Shown in pieces: positions 11,387-21,267 of a DNA stretch of 64,000 nucleotides; position 1 is the first letter of the stretch; every line of letters begins with the position of its first letter. Position numbers and translations under genes: made by a program. The notes under the pieces are model-generated. The model worked only from the letters and a program-made list of their open reading frames with translations, did no database searches and was not told the DNA's origin. The stretch comes from Bimuria novae-zelandiae CBS 107.79 (lineage: Eukaryota > Ascomycota > Dothideomycetes > Pleosporales > Didymosphaeriaceae): assembly GCA_010015655.1 (NCBI GenBank), contig ML976657.1:1117654-1181653 (forward strand). The letters are read 5' to 3'.

Positions 11387-11727
11387 GGTACACCGATACA
11401 ACAAACGAGGTCAAGGCCTCTACAACGCCTCTATACAACGGCAACGAAAAAGACTTATTTCACGGCACAAAACAGAGACAATATATTAGAAGTTAAAAAC
11501 ACAGGCACAGATACGTCACTTCTTGTGACGGCATGGACGTAGTCGTAGATAGAAGCAGATCACAAGTGAAGGCGAGGGAACAGCTGGCTGTACTTTTAGT
11601 ACAGTAAAGTAGGGCGTTTCGATTTCTTTCCGCAGTGCGCCGGCTATTTGCCAAACCTCTGCATCCGGGCATAGCCGCACAAAACTGCGGCTGAAACCGA
11701 GTAGGAATCAATCAATCAATCAATCAA
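11387..11727 (+). mobile_element. 3' end of a LINE-like retrotransposon with (AATC)5 tail
   Basis: The segment has near-normal composition and ends in five AATC units (11,706-11,725). Just before the tail is a perfect 7-bp hairpin, AGCCGCA (11,673-11,679) with TGCGGCT (11,686-11,692). A 3' hairpin followed by a short tandem-repeat tail is typical of non-LTR elements, and a second (AATC)4 tail occurs at 25,034. No reverse transcriptase is visible here, so the call rests on the 3' structure. It was split from 1-189 by the Copia-A insertion. Confidence 0.5.
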
Positions 11728-11759
11728 CCCTCCACCCAGAGGACAACAGCGAGAATCTC

Positions 11760-12616
11760 AATTCCTCGAATTAACGCGAAATTTTAGCTGCAAACACTTG
11801 CTCTAACGCTAATTAAATAGCTAGCACCCAGGCGCAAGAGCCCACTGCGACTACAGCGCTATAGTAACGTAGTAGCCTTAATAGGCTACGTAGCCGTCCC
11901 TAATTTATAAGCACGCTACACGCCTTAGCACCTACTTTTAGAATTTATTATTTTATATTAAACGCCCTAATAGCTAGCCTGTACCTGCTAACCTCGTAAA
12001 AACTATTATTTATAGTATAGTAACGTTTATCCTAAAAGTATAGTACACCCTTAATCTTAGTGTAATAAGCAACGTCCTAAGAATTCTTTAAATAAAAGTA
12101 AAAACTATAGTAACTAAGAATGCACAGACACTTAGTAATATTAAAAATAAACTTAAAAGTAGTACTAAAGCTATCTAATAATGCATAATAGCTACGTAAT
12201 AAAACATAAATATAGGTAAGGAAGTAAGGGCAGCCGCGAAGGAAGTATTAAAGACTAGTAAGATAGTTTTAGAAATTACTAGGGAGATTAAGACTAAGGG
12301 GATATAAAATTAGGTAAATAGACTAATAACCTACGCTGTAATGGTAGCTAGAGGCCAAATACTAGTAGGCGCATATAATATATAGAGTCCTAAAGGCCCG
12401 TCCGCACAAGTATAACGTGAGGTTATCGTAAATATTAGAAACTTATTCACTGTATAAAGCCTTCGGGTTATAAACCCCTGTAATCTGAAAGCCCATGTAG
12501 AACGAGCTATTAAACAAAGTGGAAATAAAAATATCGTACGTATTAAGATCGTCTCATCTAACTAGCTGAAGAGTAGAGACCTTAGCATAAAGATAGCTAG
12601 CAGCAAAGAGGTAGAA
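11760..12616 (+). pseudogene. LINE ORF1 (gag-like) relic, Tad1-type
   Basis: On the plus strand, from about 12,225 to 12,616, the translation reads like ORF1 of fungal Tad1-clade LINEs: a stretch of the type ..REVIVNIRN..SLR..NPCNLKAHVE (about 12,415-12,510), followed by ..IVRIKIVSSN.LKS.DLSIK (about 12,530-12,600). In-frame stops are frequent and the TA bias is strong, so it is RIP-dead. The upstream half (11,760-12,220) is too degraded to read. It ends abruptly where the photolyase-like fragment begins, so the element is truncated before ORF2. Confidence 0.65.
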
Positions 12617-12840
12617 TTATAGTAGTTTATTGTGGTTTTCTTAATAAGATCTTCCAAGTGGTACAGTGTGCGCCCAGGCCGGATAATAACTTCCACACCA
12701 GCCTTCTTCGCCAGCTCTTTGACTTTGTCATCTCTGTCCCGCCCGTACGCATCGGTGTTCTTTTTAAACACTAGATGTGTATTCTTCCACTCTTTGAAAA
12801 GCTTCGGGTAGTAATTTGGAGTTGGCTAAACTCTTCTTGT
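12617..12840 (-). pseudogene. Cryptochrome/photolyase family fragment
   Basis: The minus strand at about 12,640-12,835 encodes LFKEWKNTHLVF followed by TDAYGRDRDDKVKEL and GVEVII..GRTLY, which resembles the N-terminal photolyase-related (antenna) domain of eukaryotic cryptochrome/6-4 photolyase proteins. The open stretch (12,562-12,771) then runs into the LINE relic, and an in-frame stop lies upstream near 12,833. Only about 60 residues of a roughly 550-650-residue family remain and the FAD-binding catalytic domain is absent. Composition is normal, not RIP-like, so breakage rather than RIP removed the gene. Family assignment is by motif memory and is moderately secure. Confidence 0.55.
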
Positions 12841-13293
12841 GAGTTAAGTTATTCACTGTTGTAGATAATCTTGTTCCACTCGTCTCCTGCGTCCCTATTT
12901 TGGGCGATCTGGTCTACTAGGTCTGGGTCTGCTGTTGTTGCAAATGTCTCGGATTACGGTCAAGATGAAGCCTAAAAATGTGCACATCGAGGCTTATACT
13001 ACGTGGCTTACCAGTGCTGAAAAGTACAAAGAGCAGGTTAACTTGCCGCCTCGTGGATTGGTAGCCAATTAGAGACGTCGCTTTGGATCTATACCAGTCT
13101 CTTATTGGTCAGCAATTGGACCGAGCTCCACGTAACGGACGGAATAAGTCATCCTGTGTTTTATACTTTAATATACTTTTGGCTCGTGTCTATGTGAATG
13201 ATGCTGTGTAAGGCTTATAGTCTTATATTGGGCTTACCCTTAGCCCGAAACCCTCTCGTCCATGCCGCACATACGTCCTGTTCAGTTATCACA
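12841..13293. other. No gene recognised; degraded unique sequence
   Basis: This stretch has normal composition and no supported reading frame. Part of it may be further exon remnants of the photolyase-like gene on the minus strand (a stretch reading NRDAGDEWNK lies near 12,880-12,910), but I cannot establish that. Confidence 0.4.
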
Positions 13294-15607
13294 ATGAACC
13301 GTGGATTCTTATCTACTCCTCGTGGGCCTAAGAAACCAAACATCGACCAGTACGAACTGCTTGGTCAGAATCGTGAACAGAGTGTTAATGAGGCTGCCAG
13401 CTAACTCACGATAAGACCGCACAGTCAAGGACAACAACAGCGGCCCCGATTAGTATGGCCAAAACGACTGTAGAAGAGATTAACAACGAACGCTTTAGCC
13501 CTTTAAAACTTGTAGCTAATGTATATGCAATACTCACACCCCACCTTTTGCTAGGCTTTATAATAGCGATCAATTGCATTGGTGGCAGAGAGGTAGATCG
13601 GGCGGCTTTCGCAGCATAAAAAGACGCGGTCAACGTAAGAAGTGGCAATCCAAGTGGTTCGTACATGATTGAAGAAGCATTAGATAAAATGAGACTTTAA
13701 GTTTGCAACTATTTTTCCAATCATCTTTGCTTCCATCATCGGCAGGCTTGTTTACGAGGTAGCACGCTGGAAACTCGAGGTGGGACTCTACGATGCAGAT
13801 TCTAGAGCAGCTCCTAGGAAGTAGGAGCGTCGGTTCAGCTACTACAACGCAATTTCAGCTCTGGTCCTTTAATTTGCTTGGTATATCACTGCTACTAGTC
13901 TGGGCATTCTCTCCTGTGACGTCGAAAAGAGTGTTGAGGCAATCGTTGTTTTGATTGAGAAGCTACTCTATGGAGCTATATACTGTGGATCACGTGGATC
14001 ACGTACGCGGGTGGCCCAAGCTTCATGTCCTAAACCGTCACATCTCCTCTAGGGTCCCAGTCCATCCTCAGGATATTGGGTTCTGGTTTACAATCCCGGA
14101 CGACAATATCGACCATCGTACACCACGACAATTTGCACGCAAATAGATTCGATAACCACGTTTGATCTTTTCTTGACACCTATTTCGCAGCGTATACGTA
14201 CTTAGAATATGTCAAAGCCTTGTTCGACGCAACGCTGATGACGCTGGATACGGAGAAGATCAATCCAATGGATCAATAGCGAAGCGTTAGGATCCCATTC
14301 CTGAACAGTGAAGATTTTGATTCACGAAATACTGCACATGAATGGCGAAACCTAAGTACCAGTGACAGTCCCGAGCAGTATGTGTCACTGGCAGGCATAC
14401 CTGTAGCAGGCATTCCATATGGGAACACTACTATGTCTCTTAAGTCTACTTACATTGACCTTGACTGCTACAATGTGAGCACATCCAAAATAGGGCATAG
14501 AGCCCCCCCCCCCCCCCCCCCCCCCCGGGACATGGACATTCTATAGGATCAGAAATGGACGAATAGTACATGACATTGCAACTATACGAATGGTACGTGG
14601 AAAGGGATCACGCCAAAAAATACGAACAACAGTACCAGCGAATTTATTTTAGCCCTGGACAACTTAGTTTACCATGACTGGTTTGACTATAACAGCCCGG
14701 AACAATTCATAGAAGAAGAAGGCATAGAGGCAAATCTATCAAAAGTGCTCCTGGAATCGTGGCTCGAGCAAGAATGGCCTGGCCCTAGACCAAGGCTTAC
14801 TGCTATTTGCGACGTGCGTCAACGATACGTAGAATCGGTGGTGTCGTGCGAGCGACCTAACGCTGCAACCATCGACAGGTACTGCACAACGACGGCTCAG
14901 CGCCCGTCGAAGAAGCCTCATGCAACAGAACTAATCTCACGACTCAACTTTCTAGGAACATGGGCGTGGATCACCAAATATCTCCCTAGGACGGGAGGCG
15001 GAGAAAGTTCCGCTCTTGTCATCTAATATCTTAATAACCCTAAGCTAGATAACACAGTGAATGCCACCATCACTAGGAGGGGCGGCGGTCCGATCATGTT
15101 TACCGATATTAATAAGACACTGTTTAGTCGCAGACTAAGTTAGGTAATTAATACCTATCTGCTACTCAGCGAGCTGTATCTCTCAGCGCCAGGCGCCAGT
15201 ACGGTTGGCAGCCCACTAGAGTTCAACATCACAGTCAATGCAACCACTACCACTCTCGTGAAGGTGTATACTGTAGCTTCCCTATAGGTCGCTCTCAGTA
15301 TCTTTCGTGTAGCGTCCTATTCCTAGGTGGACTTTTGGGCATGGTCTTCCGCCACCTTGCCGCGGGTCCAGAGATTCTGGGTTATGCTTCAAGTGCCATC
15401 AGAGACTTAAAGTTCATCAAATTGCCGCCAGAAGTCGCCACAATGAGTGGGTTAGAGATCACGAGGATGATGAAAGAAGTACGGGTGAGATACGGGCTAG
15501 TAAAAACAACGGAAGAGGGACAGTGGTCAGCTGGCGTTGGTCTTCAGAACGAGACAGCACGGTTAAGACGAGTTGAGATGGAGGTACGAGCACCTCAGAT
15601 TCATTAG
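13294..15607 (+). pseudogene. Pseudogene of a fungal-specific multi-pass membrane protein
   Basis: Pieces of one protein occur in order on the plus strand: an N-terminus from ATG 13,294 (MNRGFLSTPRGPKK..); a segment reading LEQLLGSRSVGSATTTQFQ then a hydrophobic LLLVWAFSP motif (about 13,798-13,915); a central extracellular-like region with SLAGIPVAGIPYGNTT (about 14,389-14,435); RYVESVVSCERPN and PSKKPHATELISRLNF (about 14,824-14,955); and a C-terminal block MVFRHLAAGPEILGYASS..IRD (from 15,340). This is the layout of a large, uncharacterised ascomycete family with several N-terminal membrane helices, a long extracellular loop and one C-terminal helix. Stops and frame changes separate the blocks, and 24 consecutive C lie at 14,503-14,526. 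Base composition is not RIP-like. Function is unknown. Confidence 0.7.
14503..14526. repeat. Homopolymer run of 24 C
   Basis: An uninterrupted poly(C) tract lies within the membrane-protein pseudogene. It is in the reading path between recognisable blocks and would encode polyproline or shift the frame. Length is uncertain because such runs are prone to replication slippage and sequencing error. Confidence 0.9.
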
Positions 15608-16340
15608 AGCTTAGTATATAATGCTTTGCGATTCTAATCAACAAGCGCCTGGGGTCGCGAACGACGTCGCTTCACTGGCAGCTAGTCACAAGCTTATCAT
15701 GTTGCCCCACAGCCGTTGCTCCCGGTCTACAGCTAATGGTGTGCCCGTGACACAATGTTAGTGGAAGTATTGGAATCTGAGACGTGGCGGACAATTATTT
15801 AAGCATTGCAACTGTTGGATTACTTTCTTATTCCGAATCTGGGCTTTCTAGAATGCGAGCGGAACGTGCTGAAGCCCGGTAGCAACAACTTAGCGTTTTA
15901 ATTACTAGAGTAGGGTAAATTTTACCGTGAGAAGATGTTAGCTTGATTACGAGTTAAGAGGTAAACTCACGAGCTCTTCTTGGTCTAGAGGCATCCAAGG
16001 CTGGCCCGCTTTATCTGTTGATACGAATGCATTAAACCAGCCGTTTCGGTAAGCCAGGAAGTACACCTGGGTATCGTACTCTAAGCAAAGCTTGGCTAAT
16101 TTCTCGCAAAGTGTCTTTAATAGTTTCTAATAATTGTTGTTGGCAGCTTGCCTACTCCTCGATGCTGAGATGCGTAATTGCGTTTGAGACGACATGATTT
16201 GCAACCTCAAGTTCTGGTATGCTATCGCAAATATAAGTGCATTAGTGATGCAGGTATGCTTTTGTTTTTCAGTTTACTGCGCCCTGTTATCTATTTTTCC
16301 ATTTGCCATTTTCCATTATCCATCTTCCCGTTTTTGGATT
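15608..16340. other. Unique sequence with a possible minus-strand coding remnant
   Basis: There is no intact gene. On the minus strand at about 15,970-16,125 an open stretch reads CEKLAKLCLEYDTQVYFLAYRNGWF..FVSTDKAG, resembling the core of MADS-like or small fungal regulatory proteins that contain a (V/F)xL.R.NG.(F/Y) pattern. It is too short and unanchored for a family call. A 66-codon plus-strand frame at 16,194-16,394 has hydrophobic segments but no family I recognise. Confidence 0.3.
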
Positions 16341-16347
16341 CTGATTT

Positions 16348-17610
16348 ACGTACTTGACAAGCGAGTTGGCAGTATAAGCGAGCTGGCAGTATAAGCGAGC
16401 TGGCACCCCACCTAACTTTTCGCGACGCGTCCTCTAGTAATAACAATAGCTTAACCACCTCCTTCTTAATTATCTTATAACGAAGCAGATATTCTTCTTA
16501 CTATTATAACTATTAATAAAAATTAGATCTAGAGCGAAAAACGCGCTATAGTAATATTTAATATTTTATAAAGTACGCTTTAAAGCTAACGCGCTAGTAT
16601 TATTACGTAATCTAATTATTAGCCTAAATTAAAAAAGCTTACTAAGCTAGAAGAGAAGGTAATTATTAGGCATATACTTAATCTAGATTTGCGAGGATTT
16701 ACGCCTATCCTAGGTACTATACAAAATATGGCAGATAACCTACTTGCTAAGTGCAGCGCTGGCCAGATAGGCAAAAACTAGTCCACGTAACTTTATTAAG
16801 CAAATAAACTACCTTACTATATAATTTAATTAGCTATATAATTAATAGAGAGCTTTATATAAAATTTAAAAGTACTTAAAGCTTACTTAAGCTTATATCG
16901 CGCATGAAGGCCACCTATAGTATTTATAATAAAAATATTTATAATTTTAATAAGACTAACTTTATAATAGGTAAGATATTAGCGCAGCTTATTATTATAA
17001 GTTTAAAAAAAATAAGATAGACTAAAGGCTATTTAGTTAGGTAATTATAGGTAAACTATAGTAATCTATAAAATTAACGCTACTAGCTAGGCGATCTTTT
17101 CCTTTATTATTTTTCTTAGCTAGTATTACCTTTTTACCTAGTACTAGAATAATAATATCTTATATAACTAGGCTTTTACTGTTAGCAAAAATAGTTAGAC
17201 TACTAATAAGCTTAAAGTAAAGTAGCTAAAGTACTTTATTAAGTATATAGTACAGTAAGAGTAGGCGCGCGCTAGCTACTTATACTTAATAATTATAAAA
17301 GTTATAACTTGCTTAAATTTTAAGAGCTCTATAGAGAGAATAATATTATTACTTTTTATGTATCGCTATATTTATCGTACCTTTTATAGTTACTTAATAT
17401 TAGTTACTTTTTACTATTAAAGCGCGTATATAGTTACTAGATTAAAAGCCTAATACGTAACTATATTAGCTATATTATAAAGCTAGAGTTCCTACTAGCC
17501 TTCTACGTAGCCTATATATAATTAACTATAAAGGAGAATATTTACGTAAGCTTTATACGCTAATGCCGCCTTTACTAAAAACTCCTTTTTAAAAAGCGAA
17601 AATACTATGT
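16348..17610 (+). mobile_element. Fot1/pogo-type (Tc1/mariner) DNA transposon relic, pogo-1
   Basis: The left terminus ACGTACTTGACAAGCGAG resembles the ACGTACTC..ACAAGC terminus of pogo-2 at 21,268. The plus-strand interior translates, with many stops, as a pogo-family transposase: an N-terminal helix-turn-helix/CENP-B-type region (..LEEKVIIRHILNLDLRGFTP.. at about 16,640-16,700, then MADNLLAK), followed by IYNFNKTNFIIGKI (DDE_1 domain, first Asp region mutated, about 16,940-16,985) and the LLQLL..FLLLKR.Y block near 17,390-17,420. Sequence after about 17,610 reads as Copia RT on the opposite strand, so the right terminus is not resolved. It is RIP-saturated and dead. Confidence 0.7.
16357..16405 (+). 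repeat. Subterminal tandem repeats of pogo-1
   Basis: About three copies of a 17-bp unit, AGCGAGCTGGCAGTATA with minor variation, lie just inside the left terminus. Related AAGCGAG motifs lie near both ends of pogo-2. Repeated subterminal motifs usually bind transposase. Confidence 0.65.
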
Positions 17611-18224
17611 AACGTGCGTAAGCTGCTTCTATATAATTTTCTTAATATATAAAGCTTATAATAGCTAAATAGAGCAATTCTTACGGTCTCTATGCGTTTA
17701 AATACTATAGAACGTTTAAAGCACTCTTAGAAACCTTATTTTATATTAATATAGAAGCTTCTACTCGAGTTCATGCAGTGCAGCCTTATGGGCTGGTAGG
17801 CAGAGTACGATATTATTATCTATATAAAAGAAGACTAAAAGCTTATAATTCTTCTATAAATAAGGAGCATCTTTAACTTCGTATAGGCTTAGCTTAGTAA
17901 ACGTTTTAGTTAGCTCTTAATACTAGAGTAGTAATAAAGTCTTTAGGCTATATAAAGCTTAATGCAGTTTTATAAATAATTAGAATTAAAATATCCTTTT
18001 AGTAGATAATAATAGACTTGTATTATAAGCTAAGCGTTTATAAATATATTAATAGCACAATATTAATAGATATTTATATTAAATTAAGTAGCTATAGTAA
18101 CTAGAGCCAAAAATATTTAAACTACGAGAGTAGCTGCATAGGTATCCTTAGTGATTATTTATAGATTACCTTTGTAATGTACGTCGTCCTATACCACGTC
18201 GCCATACATTCCCAAAAGGAACGA

Positions 18225-18244
18225 GTAACGATAGCTATCGTTAC
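18225..18244. repeat. Perfect 20-bp palindrome
   Basis: GTAACGATAGCTATCGTTAC is self-complementary over all 20 bases and sits in a short, less AT-rich patch (about 18,120-18,260) inside the Copia-C relic. I see no matching element ends and do not know its role. Confidence 0.8.
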
Positions 18245-21200
18245 AAGGCATAGGATAGTATATATAGGCATCGTGATAGTCTTATACATAAATTCGAGTT
18301 TGTATTTTGTAAAATAGCTTTAATTATTAAGCTTAAACTTAAAGACCTAGAGTAACAGGAGGACCTTTTAGTCTTATAGATTTAAATTTTATTAGATAGT
18401 CCTTTTATACATGCCTTTTCGTTTTATATTGTTAATCTCTTATTATATATCTTAGAAAAAGCCTTTTTTATATAGAGATGATATCTTTATTATATCTCTA
18501 TAGAGGCGCGGCTTAGGAGGTAGCTTAGTGTAGTAAAATTAGGTTTTAATACTATAGCTAAGGCTGCTACGTATGCTAATTAGTATATATTAATAAAGAA
18601 GCTACTACTTTTCTAAGGTAGCTTTTTAGATATTATTAACCCTTTAGGTAGTATATAAGAGTAATAAAAGTTGCTATTAATTAGTTCTTAATACTCTACT
18701 TAATTTAGGTGTATATATAAAATAAAGTTTAATATTTAGCGCTTACGCTTTCTTAAGGGTATAAATATTAAAGGTAGGCTAGCTAGCGTAGCTAATAATA
18801 AGCGTAGTAAGTTATTATTGTAAGGTAAGCCCTGTAAGCTACTATGAACCTTAATAGTCTTTATTTAATTTAGTATTAGAAGCTACTAATAGGATCTTCT
18901 TGTCTAGTATAGGGTTATTATTCCTCTTTACGTTAATAAGGTTCGTTTTATAATTGTAGCAGTCTAGCTAGACGAGTCTAAACTTAATATAAGCCTATCT
19001 CTTAATAAATCTTTTATAAAGCTATCTTAGCTACGTTATAAAGGCAGTTAATACTTATAAGTAAATTATTCTAGCGTAAAGTCTTATCGGAAAAGATCTA
19101 TTTTATTATATAGTTAATAAAAAAGATCTACTTTAAAGGTAACGCCTTTTATATAAATTACTTCACCTTAGTAAGCTTAGCTTCTCGCCTTAGACATCTA
19201 GATTTAGTAAATATTTAATAAGTTATAACTAACGAGATATCTTACTAGAGTTTAAGAACTAAGCTTATTTATTTGCAGTATCTACTTATATAGTACGTAT
19301 ACTTAGTAGCTATAGACGCGTAGGTAAGTAATTAATAGCTTCTTACCATAAGTAATTTTAAATAGTGTTTTCTAGCTGAGTAATCGCATAGGTGTATAAT
19401 TAAATAGGTATACTATTATAGTATAGATCTTAGAGCTAAGTGCTAGAGGTAGGTTTAAGGTAATCTTTATTAAATAACTTTTCTTAATAAGACTCCTGCC
19501 TACGTACTCTACTAAGCAGTTTTACTCTTTAGTGTATAAAGTTCTAATCTATAGCTTCATACCTTCTCTCTAATAGTAGTATTTAATCAAGTTATCTATT
19601 AGGCTATATCCTCGCTCGTCATTAGCAATAATAAAGGTAATAGTTATATTAAATTCTTATTTAATAGTTTAATTTAGTAATCTAATTATAGATAGGAGCA
19701 AAAGCTTATCTCGTCTAGACATTATATAGATAAAATAGCAATTCGAGAATAGGTTAAAATCATAGGGACCTATTAATTACTATTATAAGCTTTTATGTTA
19801 AGCTTAATTAGGTTAATAATAATAGTCTTAAAAACTTAGGTTACCCCTATCCTATAGCCTATTTAACGCAAGATAATCTAATGTGCTTTACTTTATAGGT
19901 ATTTTTATAGTTAATTGTTTAAAGAGTAGATCTAGTAGATAGCGTTACTACTTAGATATCCTATAAGAATATAGAGCTACAACTTACTTACTTAGTAATT
20001 TTAGTTTAAGTAATAAAGCTAAGTTTTATAGCTAACGTTAATAGGTAACGAATGCTTAAGTTTAATAAACTACTAGCTAGTATCCTCTTAGTCTAATAAA
20101 GCTAGTAGTGTCTTCCACTCGTAAGCCTAATAAGTTAGACTAATATAAAATGTTTTTGCTAAAGTTAAAATAGACGTTTAATAATAATAGCCTAGCTAGA
20201 GAAACTAGGCTTATAAAGAAGCTAGGGATTAAGGCTATATACTTAAGCTTTATTTTCTTTATCTTTAAGGTATTAATAAGACTATCTTAACCTCTTCCTA
20301 TAGTTATATAGCTATCTCTAAGCCTCCTATAAGTATAATATTATTAAGTAATGCAGGAGCCTTGTATTAGAATCTAGTAGAATTATTATAAATATAGATA
20401 TTAGTAGCAGGATCTAGCGTCTATAAGTAAAAAAGAAAAAAAATATTAATGTGCTAGCTAATTATTAAACGCTAATAAGTAAATAGTATAGGCCTTATAT
20501 AAAAAGTTGTCTATAGGTGTATCGCTTGCGTTAATTTTTATTAAATTACGTTTTACCCTATAGCTCTTATAACTTTATTACTTTTTATAGCGTTAATCTT
20601 TTTCTAAACGTTATTTAGTATGCTATTTTTATTCTTAGCTTTTTTAGGATTTTCGATAAATTCTTCTTTGCGTTATGAGGTGTCGATATACAGGCACTGC
20701 ACCTAGTAGTGTAGGTCGCCACATATATAAGATTATAATGGCCTTAATAGCTTGTTCCAAAGAGGTCTCTTTTTACTATTTTATTTATATAAAGACTCTT
20801 CTTAGGTTAACATAGTTATAAATATTCTACTCTATGCGGTTAATTTCGTTATAATTGTATAATAGTACTATAGGTAGCTCGCTAATAGGTTAAGTAATAT
20901 TATCTATATAGAGTTACTATACAAGCTTACTTTTATATTAAATTTAATAATAATAGTAGTAGTGGTATAGCTAGGACTAATTTATTTAATAGCTTAGATA
21001 AGGTCTTTATAAGGTTTATAGCTATGCGCCTCTATTAGCTTAAGTTATTTAGCCTTATTATAGATAGTAAGAAAAGTAGTATACTATTTTTTAAAGTTCA
21101 CTTTATAATCTTATAGTACTTTACTAGCGTTATAAGCTTTTTAGACCTAATATTCTTAATTAGCTATTATAGGACTATAGAGCTTTAAGAGTATCGTAAG

Positions 21201-21267
21201 CTAATAATAAAGAGACTTTTAATTTTTAATTTAATAGACTAGGTTCTGCGTAATCGTGTTAGCTATA

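Noticed and set aside
14503..14526. Poly(C) tract as a telomere-like or assembly-gap marker
   Set aside because: Fungal telomeres are TTAGGG-type and coding-related sequence continues on both sides, so it is better treated as a homopolymer in a pseudogene.
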